Part shown: positions 46,146 to 58,222 of the stretch, piece after piece
Layout of the letters: the number at the start of each line of letters is the position of its first letter
Position numbering within the stretch: the stretch's first letter is position 1
Assembly (NCBI RefSeq): GCF_051991245.1
Contig: NC_135430.1
Span: forward strand, 17,399,842 to 17,463,841
Direction of reading: 5' to 3'
Source: Festucalex cinctus
Taxonomy: Eukaryota; Chordata; Actinopteri; Syngnathiformes; Syngnathidae
Length of the DNA: 64,000 nucleotides
Program-made: the position numbers and the translations under genes
The notes under the pieces: generated by a model
What the model was told of the DNA's origin: nothing
Databases searched by the model: none
What the model saw: only the letters and a program-made list of their open reading frames with translations

Positions 46146-47368
46146 AATTGTTTGGAGATGTGAATATTTGTTTGTTTATATGTGCCAGTTACGAGTTTAA
46201 CCCTGCCTGAAAAGGATCCCGCTCAATCGTAACTCCCGTGACGATAAACAGTCCAGAGAATGAACGGTGGATGTTTTAATAGGAAAATAGAAATTTATTC
46301 TCTAAAAGAGAATGTAAAGAAATGAATTGGTTTTATTCAACGTAAATTATGGTACCTTGAGACAAGCCAAACAAAAAAACTGGAGTGGAGTCCAGCTCCA
46401 TGTTAGATTTTGACCTCTTACCCCATTGCTGTAATTTCTCAGTAGCATCACTGAGGCTCCCCAGTTCTCATTACCATTTGTAGCAGAATGAAGTCCTGCC
46501 CTCGATGTACTAAACTGACACGACATTAGCTTTCTCCAAGTATCCGCGTAAGCTGTTATATCAGTAAACGCTTTGCTTTACCTGACAGGTATGTGTGCTC
46601 CGCTTCCTAAAGAGGGTATTTCTGCTCTGCATGTCATCACAGGGTGCACTCGGCAGCATGTGCGGATGTTTTTAATTCAACAAGGCGGCTTCGGAAGCCT
46701 TCTAGCATGTCATACGCTCGCAGCTCACGGTACCGTTCCCCAGACGCCGAAGGGGAAATCAAACGTTAAGAAATGGAGCACTAGAGCGAACGAGCGGCAA
46801 ACGCGGAACAGATGTTCAGAGGGACGTCAACTATTTGTTTGGCCCTTATCTTAGACGCTGCCAACCTCCTGTAAAGTGGGTGACAGAAGAGGAGAGAACA
46901 GAGAGGGAGGAGTAGACAGGTTAACGGAAATGACAAGGAGAAAAAGGGAAATCAGTGCTGTCGGTTGAACTAAGTGAAGGGAATGTCGGCGGGCGGGCTG
47001 TTGGATGGAAAAGTGGAACAGCCACACAGATGCGTGTTGGCGCCGAGGGACCCCGAGATTGGTGTCACTGTATTTCATTGTCAGACAAGAAAGGCAGTGA
47101 AACACTAGAGATGTTTTGAGGTACGGAGATAAGGGAGAAGGATCGAGGTGAGGCACACACTAAATAGAAGTTAAGAAAGACACCGTGGAGCACCCCGTTA
47201 AATTTTTAGCCCGTGGACAAGAAAGGTGGTATTGGCTAGTCTAGGGTAGGAAAACCGTACAGTTAAAGGTTGCACAATTCAGGAAATTAACTAAATCTTT
47301 GGAGGACTGTCGTCACACAAACATTTGGCATTTGAAACACTGTTGTGCAATGTACTCTGTACATATCT
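46146..47368. other. Unique noncoding sequence
   Basis: No gene or repeat was recognised. Frames at 46573-46854 and 46851-47156 have no family match. Confidence 0.45.
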
Positions 47369-47456
47369 TACACTAAGGAATACAGTTTTTGTTGGGTTCG
47401 GTCTGACAGCTGGTTTTAACAAAATTTTTTTTGGGTGCGGGATCCAAAACGGATCT
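47369..47456 (+). repeat. Short interspersed block, copy 2
   Basis: This is the partner of 19768-19858, sharing CACTAA(A/G)GAA, TTTTTGTTGGGTT, GGTCTGACAGCTG and GGGTGCGG. It is followed directly by a (TA)n tract. Confidence 0.65.
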
Positions 47457-47457
47457 G

Positions 47458-47460
<3 letters not shown>

Positions 47461-47511
<51 letters not shown>

Positions 47512-47512
47512 T
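47461..47512. repeat. (TA)n microsatellite
   Basis: About 24 TA units run from 47462, with an A-rich exit. Confidence 0.9.
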
Positions 47513-49224
47513 ATGTTAAAGTTTCAGCTATAGCGTCCCCGTTTTCATAAAAAAAAAAAAAAAAGTGAAATCAGTGTATGTCTATGGAAATAGAAAGCAA
47601 AGTTTGTAATAGTTACAATCATAGCTATTTTTACAACAGTCTTACTACAGCTAATTAGTGGAATTTTGCTTCTCTACAGTGTAAGCTGTGGAGAAAAGCT
47701 GCAGTTTTGGAATCAGCCTGCCAATTTTTAACTCAACAGATTCTCAGTGTATTTGATCTAAGTTTGTGGGAGGTCCAGTCTCAGCAGTAGTGTTGAAAAC
47801 TACGTACATTGTATGAGTTCAGGGCAAGACTAGATTATTTCATGTTATCAGGGTTAATATCGAGTTTTTCCGATGTTTTTATTGTTTATTATTAAGTTTA
47901 AAGTTTTGTTGTTTTTTTTTTGTTTTGTTTTTTAAAAAGAGGTCGACAATTTACAAAAAATGCTGCTGGTCGTCATTCATCAGCACCCTCGGCACACTTC
48001 GTCCGTCGTCAGTCCGTCATTTTTTTCAAGCCGAACCAAACCGTAATCATCAGTCCGTCGTTTGATTTTTACCGCGTTAACCGTCATCACTTCGTCGCCA
48101 CTATTTTAGGACGAACGGACACAGGTCTACCTTCCGTCAGTACTGACGGACTGTCCGTAATCATCAACGGAACGGACGTCCTTCAGTAAGGGACTGAGAG
48201 CTCCGTCGGTATTTGACCTGGTTAATGGTTACATTGACGGGAGAAAACCCACCCCCATCAGTGCTTAGTCTATTTATTTATTTATTTATTTATTTTATCG
48301 TCATTCATGAGCAAAATGGGCATCCATCTGAACAAACCAGATTTTTTTTTGTTTAAGTCAAATCTGATATATCAGATCAACTTGACAGTTAAGGTTTCAT
48401 GGAAACAACAAATGGGCCCTTATGACTGACAATTTATTGCCTCCTCTGATCGAAAAGAATTTATGATTCACCATTATTTTCATCATCCGTTGGTGACAAC
48501 TGTGCTGATATAGCCCCGTGGCTGACATTACTGTGTGCTCATGTACCTTTCACAGTTGCTATTTTATGTTTATTCACAGTTATAGGGCAAGGTGAAGTAT
48601 GACTAATGCCCCTGAAGTCAAATGATAAGGATAAAACGCAATGGTGCTTACACAAAGTCATCTTTTTTTGTAGCCATAACAGAAAAATCTTACCAATGCT
48701 TCAGTTAAATCCGGTTGTAAAGAAAACATCCACAGAAAACCGTATTTTTTTTCTTCTCTAACTTGCTGTAAATGCGGGAGATAGAGGGAATAAAATGCAG
48801 TTGCCATTTTGGCCATGATTGCTTTAGCGCTGCACTTGTGGTGGTACTCAGAGGGGCTCTTAGAGTATCAGGCGCAGTGAATGATAGCGTGAATGATGTC
48901 CTTGCCGGGATATATGGGACAGCTGAGGTGAAGATAGTCAAACTAGACCCTAGAGGCGGCGAGTCTCTTCAGAGCTCAACCCTGAACATTTCATCTTAAA
49001 TCAACTCTGATTAAGACCTTACAGTGGTGTTGCCAGCAAGCCACTTCCACTTGATCCATGAAGTGATGCCTCGAGAGCTACAGTGGCTTTTGCCGGAATC
49101 AAATACAGTCGGTGTCGCTTGACCTTCGATTTAGTCGCTTTTCAAAAGACTGTATGCATTATCAAATTATGGAAGAACAAATAATAGCCAGACAGGAAGC
49201 AACCCTTTGGTATAGGGCCCATGG
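47513..49224. other. Noncoding sequence with a CGTC-rich island
   Basis: Apart from 47968-48215 (annotated separately), the interval shows (TTTA)n near 48266-48296 and complex sequence at 48770-49000 with an unassigned open frame. Sequence from 49100 to 49224 may be the disrupted left part of the Tc1 relic. Confidence 0.4.
47968..48215. repeat. CGTC/CCGTC-rich island
   Basis: About twenty CGTC or GACG-type words, including CGTCCGTCGTCAGTCCGTC, and a perfect 16-bp palindrome, CCGTCAGTACTGACGG (48134-48149), lie in otherwise AT-rich DNA. It is not matched elsewhere in the window and not recognised. Confidence 0.5.
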
Positions 49225-49621
49225 TGTCATGTGCTGGAGGTTGGATCCCAAAGCGCAGACACAAATAAGGTTTTTAACTACTTATTCACATCGAGAGGCG
49301 TAGAACAAACTTGACGAGACAAGAAACAAAGAGAGTTGCACAGAGGGACAGAAAGCAATAATCCGGCAAAACACACACAATTCTCACACTGCTCCGACAG
49401 GCAGTGAATCGACCTGATTGGTTGTAGCAAGTAAAGGACTAAAGAACGACATCGCATAGGTCCAGACATCACCTAAAGGATCAAAGATTGACATCACATA
49501 GCCTAAAACTAGTTGAAACTAGATAGTGGTTACATCAGTTCAAAACAGACACTTGACCTCAAACTTATCAGGTCATGAACTCAAACTCAGACTTAACCCA
49601 GGCGTGACCCCAGACATGACA
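49225..49621 (-). mobile_element. LTR-like element, copy B (probable solo LTR)
   Basis: The 397-bp element starts TGTCATG and ends CATGACA and is flanked by the 5-bp duplication CATGG (49220-49224 and 49622-49626). TG...CA ends with a 5-bp duplication are characteristic of an LTR retroelement, and no coding interior is left, so a solo LTR is the best reading. It matches copy A at 39168 in opposite orientation (AGTTTCAACTAGTTTTAGGC and GTGTTTTGCCGGATTATTG are shared). It is inserted into the Tc1 relic. Confidence 0.78.
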
Positions 49622-49710
49622 CATGGCCAGCGCAAATGGAGTTTAACCCAAAGGCATGGACGCAAAATTCTGTGGTCTGACGAGACACAAAGTCAGCTTT
49701 CTTGTTGAAA
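49622..49710 (+). mobile_element. Tc1 transposase fragment
   Basis: It encodes KILWSDETQ after a basic stretch, the ILWSDE(T/S)K block containing the second catalytic aspartate of Tc1/mariner transposases. Stops flank it. The LTR above splits it from any upstream portion. Confidence 0.72.
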
Positions 49711-51103
49711 AACAGCACAACAAATAGGTGCGGCCATCTTGTGGCATCAAATTGTCCAGGCTCGAGGTTGTAATTTCTGCCAAAAGTGCTTAACAAAATA
49801 TTGATCGAATGCTGTCAATAAGGGTGTTACATAACAAAATGTAGAAAAAGTGAAGCAGTGTGCATTCTCTCCAGACGATTGGTACAAACGATTTTCATAT
49901 TTGGATTATTTAATGTAATGAAATGTTGTTTGATTATTTCACTGCAAAGTGAAGAGGGTACACAGTAGTCATAGAAACCCTCCAAAGTCAGATAAATATG
50001 GAAAAACAGCCCGCCCCTCCTTTTTTGGTGGTTTACAGCACATTGCTGGTAAACGGCGCATGAACAAGCGGGCTGCAATTTTGAACGCAGCTTTATTTTC
50101 TACCGTTTATTTAAGCCCAAAATGGGTCCTGATGGAGTCATCAGCCCCCACTTGCTGGCTAATGGTTTAATTATGTCCATCTGGAGGAGGCTGGGAAGGG
50201 GTGCTTGCGGTACTCTCCAGTCATTCGTCTGGTAATTTGTCTTCTCCAGTGCCTACAGACTGCCACGCTGATGGTGCGGAGATGCAACGAAGCATTCTCA
50301 TGGACGATCATCCCACCGTCTGCTTCGTCCCTAAAATATCCCTTTTTCTTTCTTCTAACACCGTTTCCACCTCTGTGGTGAAATGTGAGGAGATAATAAG
50401 ACGCCGTCCTCGTCAACGTCCTCAGTTGGCACTTGCAGACTAGTCGTGGATTTATGAGTGGACTTTTTTTTTCTGCCTGATGATGATGATGTCTCATTTT
50501 AGAAGTTTGCTCAGCGGAATGGCTTTGTTAGTTTGAGGGGCGGGACATCATTACTTAGTCTGGGTATTGTTACAAAGAGACTAAGCTGTATTCCTGTGGT
50601 GGTAAAATGACATTGAATTACAATTTGAAGAATTAGGTCAATAATAAGTGTCTGAATGAGCTTATTTTGACTGTGCTTTGAATTACTTTTTGTAAAGGCT
50701 CAGATTAATGAGATGTAATTTAATTTGACTGGATACATTGAGCTATTCAATCTTTGTTTTTTTATCTAGATATAATTTGTCAGTTCTTGGGAAGATTCTG
50801 GACACTTCATGAAACCATTGGAAGCAACAATTTCCCAGCCATGTTGATTGCTGTGGTGTGAAGGCAATACATTTGATTAACATTGATCAAAGGAATCAAA
50901 TGATTATGGTAGAGATGGCATTTACACTTACATTGGTATTCTTGACTGTTATGTCCGCCAACGATACTGATTGGTTCAATTTAGTTTATTTTATAAGCTG
51001 CTTAATGGGCATCTCCCTCTGATTTCTGAGGATTTTTTCTTGTGGAGAAAACGTGAGGGCAAAAATATTTCAAAATTAATTGCAAAAAATATTTCAAAAT
51101 TAA
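49711..51103. other. Unique noncoding sequence
   Basis: No gene was recognised. A 24-26-bp tandem duplication of AAAAATATTTCAAAATTAAT lies at 51061-51105, immediately before the T-L copy. Confidence 0.45.
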
Positions 51104-51740
51104 TTAACTCATTTAGTCCCTAAAACGTATAAATAAGTTCTATTTTAAATGATTTAAGTGTCCCAAAGACGTATTTATACGTTTTTATGTTTGTTTTTTA
51201 TGCTAGAGCAGGGGTGGCGAGATCCGGTCCTCGAGGGCCACAGTCCTGCAGGGTTTTGGATATTTCCCTTCTTCAACACAGCTGATTCATGATCAGCTCA
51301 TTAGCAGCTCGGCAGAAGCCTGATAACAAGCCTGTTAATTGGAATCAGCTGCACTTCGAGTATAGGGAAATCTATAAAACCTACAGGACTCCGGCCCTTG
51401 AGGATCGTAGTTTGACACCCCTGTGCTAGAGCATACAGAAGACTTTGATGCATCCCCTCAACTGTATAGAACGGGTGAAAAAATGGTAGTAATTACAAAA
51501 ACGGCCAGCAGCTGGCAGCATACTACAGTAAATCAACCAGGCCCGTGTTGGAAAAAAAAAGCTCAATTACTCACAATTCTAAATAATTTATGAATAATTA
51601 TGAAACTTAGCTATATTCTCATGCTATTATTCTAATTGCTGCAAAACGGAAACAGATAGAATTATACCTTTTTTTTCTGATGAAAGAAGAGACTTTAATC
51701 TTTCTTTTGGCAGGTTCCATGTTTTTATAGCAATAGAACC
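51104..51740 (+). mobile_element. T-L element copy 8 (interrupted, 3' truncated)
   Basis: It begins TTAACTCATTTAGTCCCT and is cut off at TATAGCAATAGAACC (51740), so the last 100 bases are missing. A hAT-A element sits inside (51209-51423). The CTCF-like core reads CCAGCAGCTGGCAG, one base off. Confidence 0.9.
51209..51423 (-). mobile_element. hAT-A non-autonomous element, copy 2
   Basis: It starts CAGGGGTGGC and ends GACACCCCTG, flanked by the perfect duplication TGCTAGAG (51201-51208 and 51424-51431). Removing it restores the normal T-L sequence GTTTTTTATGCTAGAGCAT. It is the reverse orientation of the copy at 9922. Confidence 0.93.
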
Positions 51741-52610
51741 TGAGTCTAAAGAAGAAAAAGAGAATATGGAACAAATCTTCCTCGATAGTATGGAAACATG
51801 AGTTCTCCAGCATCCAAATAAATAGAAAGATAGCAATATTTTTTCAATTATTTATAATTAAATGTATTTATTTATAATTATGTAATTATTATAATTAAAA
51901 GTGTTAAGTACACTAAATGCTAATCTCCGAGGTTCGCCTCTCGTGGTTAATTTGATTGATATTAGATACAATTATTGTTGCCAACATATTCGTAATGAAT
52001 ACAGAATTTTGTTTTCCCTTTTCAAAAAGAATATGTCTGATTTGCTTTTCACATATGATCTTATTTACAGTTTTCATAGCAAATGTTACGTACCATAGTG
52101 AGTCAAATGTTACCATATGTTTTATTAGACGCAAAAAGTGAGCATTCACCAAGTCCTTATCTGCTGCTGTCTGACACTTTGTCTGATCAAAGGAGGGAAA
52201 ACACCATCAACCTGTGCCTTTCATAGATCAACCCACTTTTTTTCTGTTTTCCTGACAGTGGAAGATTACTTTTATTTCAGTTAAAGGAGGTTAAACGTAC
52301 TATCAAAGGACGCCTTTCCTCTCAGATTTCTCTTTAAACTTGGAATTGCGTTTGAAAAAAATAAAAAATAAAATGTAGTCTGACTAGATAAAAGAGATGT
52401 GGATAATGATGCTGGTTATTATTACAGGATATTGGAATAATATTGTGGGTCTATATGTGTGAAATCACAAAAATCTGATTTGACGCTTAATAGGTTTGAC
52501 ACGTGATAGAACATCACTATTTTTATTTTCTCTAGCCTGTCACTATTGAATTCCATGCCTTTTTGAAAATTCAATACTTTAGACTTACATTAATTTATTT
52601 ACTGTATATA
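51741..52610. other. AT-rich noncoding sequence
   Basis: ATTTATTTATAATTA-type low complexity lies near 51840-51900. No gene or shared element was recognised. Confidence 0.5.
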
Positions 52611-53059
52611 TTAACTCATTCACTCCCAGCCATTTTCACAGAAGCAGTCCCGTTCGCTCCTGGCTGTTTTACTGGATTTTGACAGATTTTGCAAGGCCCA
52701 CAGAAAATTGTGTTCAATTGCTATAAAAGCATGGAACCTACCAAAAGAAAAATTAAAGTCTCTTCTTTCATCAGGAAAAAAAAGTATGTTTCTATCTGTT
52801 TCCGTTTTGCAGCAATTAGCATTAGTAATTGAGCTTTTTTTCTACATGGCCCTGGTTGATCTCCTTTGCTCTGCTGCCACCTGCAGGCCGTTTGTGTAAT
52901 TACCATTTCTGCAACCGTTCTTTGCAGTTGAGAGGCTGCATCAAAGCCTTCTGTATGCTCTAGCATAAAAAACAACAAAAAAATGTATAAATACGCCTTT
53001 GGGACACTTAGAACATTAAAAAAAACGTATTTATACGTTATTGGTAGTAAATGAGTTAA
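52611..53059 (-). mobile_element. T-L element copy 9 (internal deletion)
   Basis: TTAACTCATTCACTCCCAGC to TAGTAAATGAGTTAA. About 45 bases between GCAATTAGCATTAG and TAATTGAGC are missing. The CTCF-like core on minus is CCTGCAGGTGGCAG, one base off and identical to the copy at 25992. Confidence 0.92.
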
Positions 53060-53759
53060 GTGTTGAAAGGGATACAACTGCACTGTATGCTACTGAAAGG
53101 TGTTTATATGTTCTGGCTATATAAATCTATGAATGGTGAGTGTAAAATTTTACAGATATTTGATTTGTTTTTGTTGTCTGTCATAAAATGAAAAAGGTCA
53201 GGCAGTTTTCTCCTGCCTGGTCCAGGGAGGATTTTTGTGCAACTGATAAGGCCCACGGAGGAAGACAGAGGGATGGGATGATTGTAAGGGGGGGGGGGAG
53301 GGAGAGCGCTTAAAGATGGCAGCCATAGGGGAACGGTATCGGCCTCAATTATGATGGGCAGTGGAGCGCTGCTCGGGAGCAGATGAGCTGAGAGCCGGCC
53401 ACGGCGGAAAAGTCAGTCGGTGATAGCCGATAATCCCCGGGACGAAGCGGTCACAGATGGAGCTGTCCCAGAGTCAAGTGTGACGCTACCTGCTGACAGT
53501 GCTGTTGATGAGGATGGAAATGTAATAAACAGTGAGGTCAGAAATTTACAAGTTAATAGGTTCTGGTTAGGGCCCATCTAAGATGAAATATCCATAAACA
53601 GGGTTCTTAATCACTGTGATGAGTAGAGAATGGACTCGTGCACCAAATGCATGTTCACATATTCATTTACCATTTAATCCCAAATCATTTGAATTGGTTG
53701 ACAATTGTACTTTTGCTAAGAAACACACCATAGTCTGAAAAATGAAAAAAAAATTGATC

Positions 53760-53855
<96 letters not shown>

Positions 53856-54293
53856 TGTGACACGCTAACATCGTCACGCCACTCTATGGAAAGGTTTTCA
53901 TTTTTCGTTTAAAATAACGTACGTTAGACTCCAGTATCCCGACTGGCCAACGGCAGAACACAGGGTGCTTTTTCATTTTTGCTGAAGTTTTAAATCCATC
54001 CGTGTCATATCCGTCGTAGCAGCTAGCTAGCGCTAAGCTAGCTCCAGTGAGAGTTTGTCTCTCTGGTCCAGCGTCCAAATTTGTAAGCTCCCTTCTTGCT
54101 AGGACGCCGTCATAAGCTAACAGCGAAGCAGCAACAAAGGCATTATTGATACGCTGCCTAGATGGGCTGGATTCTTAACAAATTATTATTATGCTCATTA
54201 GCCGGGTAAACATTGCCGTTTGCAATATGTGACTGTGTATGGAGATTTTTTTTTCCCCCAGCTCCATACTGTGCTCCCATTTAATAACTCATT
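53060..54293. other. Noncoding sequence with a long (TA)n
   Basis: G9 near 53288-53297. CpG-containing sequence at 53330-53470 is complex. A GCTAGC-rich patch lies near 54020-54040. No gene was recognised. Confidence 0.45.
53767..53852. repeat. (TA)n microsatellite, ~43 units
   Basis: An essentially perfect 86-bp TA array. Confidence 0.95.
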
Positions 54294-54711
54294 TGCTCCC
54301 AATAACTTGTAAATATGAGTTTCTTTTCAAATGTTTTGTGTCCCAAAGACGTATTTATACGTTATTTATTTTATTTTTTTTTATTTTTTATTGTGCTAGA
54401 GCATACAGAAGTCTGCCTCTCAACTGCGAAGAACGGTTGCAGAAATGGTAGTTATTACACAAACGGCCAGCAGGTGGCAGCAGAGCAAAGGAGATCAACC
54501 ATGTTGAAAAAAAGCTCAATTACAATTTTAAATAGATTTGTGAAAATTGATGAAACTTGACTATATTCTAATGCTAATTGCTGCAAAACGGAAACAGATG
54601 GAAACGTACTTTTTCTTCCCCCTGATGAAAGAAGAGACTTTTGATTTCTCTTTTGATAGGTTCCATGTTTTTATAGCAATAGAATACAATATTCTGTGGG
54701 CCTTGCAAAAT
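54294..54711 (+). mobile_element. T-L element copy 10 (3' truncated)
   Basis: The start is mutated to ATAACTCATTTGCTCCCA. It ends at GGGCCTTGCAAAATC and meets a T run, so the 3' terminal repeat is absent. An exact CTCF core is at 54467-54480. Confidence 0.88.
54467..54480 (+). promoter_or_regulatory. CTCF-core-like motif inside T-L
   Basis: CCAGCAGGTGGCAG on plus, exact consensus match. Confidence 0.45.
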
Positions 54712-55974
54712 CTTTTTTTTTTTTTTTTTGTCTCCCTGCTTCCTCACGTTTTCTTTATCACCTAAGAATCCTGGGTCGCTACTTAGAGAACCACCAGGCT
54801 TCCTGTTCTGTCTCCCTTTGTTGGTCAATGTTAATGATCAGTAAACTCGGAGATGTGATGCACATTTTGAATCTTCTATGAGGATCAAAACAAAAACTTG
54901 CACAATATTCACTAAATGTATCAAATGTCGACCTGACCTGGCCAGTACAATACAAACAGTGGTGTGTGCGCGCGTGTTTGTGTGTCTGTGTATCACAGTG
55001 AACTGAGGTGGCTCATCAGAACACAGATGCGTCCTGATTAAGGGTGAGCGCGGCAGTGACAGAACTGCATTAGTGTGATGTATGTGTTGTTAGCCAGCAA
55101 GCAGCTAATTCCAAATTTAACACCTGATTCACAAAACGCAGTCACACCTGAGTGCAAGCTAAGATTTAGTGCCCTTGTCAGACCGCTGATGACTTTCATA
55201 AGTAATATTTTTCCTTCTTCCGATTCATTTTGTGTTACATGATGTCGCTGATAATGAATTATGCTTCTGGGTCAGGATTCAGCTAAGAGTGTAGTCGTTT
55301 AGAAAGTGGGTTGGCATCAGAGTCCCTGTGCTAGAGGGAACCCCCACCCCCTTCACGCCCTACCCCAGAGGATTCTTGCAGACGCCACTGTTTTAAAAGA
55401 TTTTTGCTTTTACTGTATACCCCCAAAGCTAATTGAAAAAATATCAGACAGAGCGCCACCTTTTCATCCGGTTTTCACGCAACAGCTAAAATAGCAGCGA
55501 GAAAGCATGTAATCCTGAGCGGCGTCGCAAAGTCAGCCCAGTTTAGTGTTCAGTTTAATGATTCACGATGACGGCGTGCGCGGGCCTGATGATGGAAAAC
55601 AAAGGTGCGAATCGTGTCAGCCACTGCAGGCTTTTGTCTGCTGACAGGTTGCGTTATTTCGAACAGGTGTATGCGCTGCCTCGTCCCATCTGGCTTTGGT
55701 ATATTTCCCAGGCTCCGATTTGTCCTGTTTTATGCTGTCGGCAGCGGACAGCCATGCATGTGTGTGCCGGCGCTCTGTGTATTTGTATGCAGGAGTCGGT
55801 AGCGGTGTTCCAGGTGAGGTCCCTGTATAATCAAGGTTGCGTCTCTTATCATACCAGCCTCTGACATTCACCCTTGCACCCTCGTACTGTACGCCCTGAA
55901 TTCACAGTGCGACATGAGTTCACGTCTTTCGGTGGACCTGCTCAATATAATGAGCCCAGTATACGAGCTGTACT
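54712..55974. other. Unique noncoding sequence
   Basis: 55560-55870 is complex, with open frames on both strands and no splice signals. No gene was recognised. Confidence 0.45.
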
Positions 55975-56616
55975 AAGGTTGTAATAGTTATACAATTTTT
56001 ATTATAGTTACTTTTTATTATTTTGTTTTGAGTTTTTTTTTTTTTTTTACTTTAATAAGTTTTAAGAACATTTCAGCGCAGCTTTGTTAGTTTTTACTAG
56101 TTTTGTTTTTAATGCTTAATTATTGTTTAGTTTTAGAGTTAGTTTTTTTAAAATATATCTTTGTGTATTTCTTCTGTGCAAGATTAAAAACATGGCTGCA
56201 AATATTGTGTAATAAAAAGGCAACAAAATGTTGTTGTTTTTTTTAATTACAGTAAGTGCAGTGCAAAATATTACTTGCTAAGTTAGATGCATCACAACAA
56301 CAAAAAATGTCATACTAGCAAATGTCACATTGTGGGCTGAGTGACAAAAAGAAGCAATTCAGCTGCAAGTATGGCTGATGCCGAAGACTGATGTCATCTT
56401 GTGATTTTTTTTTTTCTTTAATTTGCTGCCACTAGATGTTATAATACTGAAATAAATTTTAAATGAACCCCAAAGCCTCATGGTTTAAATTAATTGCCAA
56501 AGACAAAAGCAAATGAATGATATGATTTTTTTTTATTTATTTTTTTATTTTGTTAAATGTTTTTTTGTTTTTGTTTTGGTTAATCAGCTCATTATTTTTC
56601 ATACTTAAATAACCTT
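55975..56616 (+). mobile_element. AAGGTTATT-ended element, copy 2
   Basis: AAGGTTGTAATAG opens it and AAATAACCTT closes it. TAGTTTTAG-rich blocks and CCCCAAAGCCTCATGGTTTA match 15843-16448, from which it is well diverged. It has no nested insertion and no coding potential. Confidence 0.6.
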
Positions 56617-58222
56617 GAATTCATACTCAAAATTCTTCCTTTTGAAGATTCCATTGCTACATTTTATTGAAACTATAAGAGAACGGGGAATTGATCAATT
56701 CTTCAAGCAACAAGTGGTAACTGGAACTAATGATGGTAAATATAGGCGAGGGAATGCACTGTGTTGTAAGGTCACATTTTAGAGTTCGGCTTAGTATGTG
56801 ACCCACGACGTGTGGCGGGAAGGGAACCTAGAAAAGAAGGTCAGGTAGTGGGAATTAGGACAGCTACAAGCGATAGAATTTTTTTCATACGCGAGTGCCA
56901 GAGAAAATTGTTTGCTACTCAAATTGGATGGAATATGAATAGTAATGCAAGCAACGACATCCCATTCAATTTTGTGTCTTTCATAGCAGGTCACTTTTAC
57001 ACTAGTAATGTCACCTGAGCGTTCAAATAGGTGCTTGAGCTGTGACGGCAACACAAAATTTTAGCTCACTGACAGCGCTCCCAAACGGGAGCTGTGAGTT
57101 GGTCAAACGCGGGAAGGAGGTTGGCTGCTTGGAAAGTTTTGGGCACCCCTGATTTAGAACATTATGTTCTTAGTAAAAGTAGTATATTATTATAGTGTAT
57201 TACTCTAATAGCCTTCAGTACATCAGTTAGCATACAGTAGAGCCATCAGACCCTTCCTGCCACCGCAACTGCGTGATCATAGCGCTAACAGGAAATTTGT
57301 CATTGTGTGCTTGTTGTGTTTGTCTCCAATCTGTAATCAGGGCTTGTATGATTGAGTGTGCAGCTGCATGCCACTTGATTACGCCTCCGACACACACAAA
57401 CACAAATGCACTTGCATATGAAGTTATTTGCTTTTGCACGTGAAGTTTTTCTCGAGCTGAATTGGCTGGCATATGTGCTTGCGCGAGTGTGTGCGCGCGC
57501 GTTCGCCTCAGGACAACATTCACGCTCCATTAATTAGCACGGCAACCTTCTGACTTTCAAGAGAGGGTGGCAAAATTAGCCTTGCATCTCTGATATAGCC
57601 CTGAAAACGCTCTGTTATTCCAGCCTTGATTACCACTCTTATTACTTGATTATGTTGATGTGGGTGCATGCGCGCGTGTTTTTTTGTTTTTTGTTTTTTT
57701 TTAACGTGTGTATCCACATGCACGTAAGTGTTCCATGCCGATATCATCTCCCAGCTGGAAGACCCCCACTGAGTGCCTGAAAACGTAAAAAAAAAAAAAA
57801 ACCCAGACTGACTTTCCTTTCGTTAACAATCCCATCAGATTGGAAAATGTAATCATAACAAAGTGCCGGCTAAATTGTATTTTTATTTTTTTTTCTATCT
57901 GCGGGAGCATTGGATATGAACTAAACAATTCTGCTGCATGCAGCCACAGGAGAAAATGAAATTCTTGATTCATTAACATTTCAAATTCTATGGGGGATTC
58001 CAAGGAGAACAGAATGACTTTTTAATTTAGCTGCGACTGTTTCGTATGTTTACATATAAATGTATCAAGCATTTCGATGAAGTTTTCATGGAATGTTAAA
58101 ACAACAGTTTTTGTGTGGGTCGTGTATAATCAAACGTCAAGCATCTTATGCCCCGCCTACTCTCCTCAAACATATTGACATGGGAAAGTATCAAAAATAC
58201 AGGAATTTTGTTTCATTGAAAT
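56617..58222. other. Noncoding sequence
   Basis: Near 57133-57149, TTTTGGGCACCCCTG looks like an orphan 3' end of a CAGGGGTG-type hAT element; no matching 5' end was found. Short (TG)n and (CA)n words occur near 57390-57500. No gene was recognised. Confidence 0.4.

Noticed and set aside
49526..49708. Single 60-codon gene with ILWSDET
   Set aside because: The frame joins LTR and Tc1 sequence across the 49621 boundary, and only the Tc1 block is meaningful.
53663..53863. YIYIYIY-repeat peptide
   Set aside because: It is a translation of the (TA)n microsatellite.
57133..57149. hAT element ending at CACCCCTG
   Set aside because: No matching CAGGGGTGCC start or 8-bp duplication was found upstream, so only an orphan end was noted.
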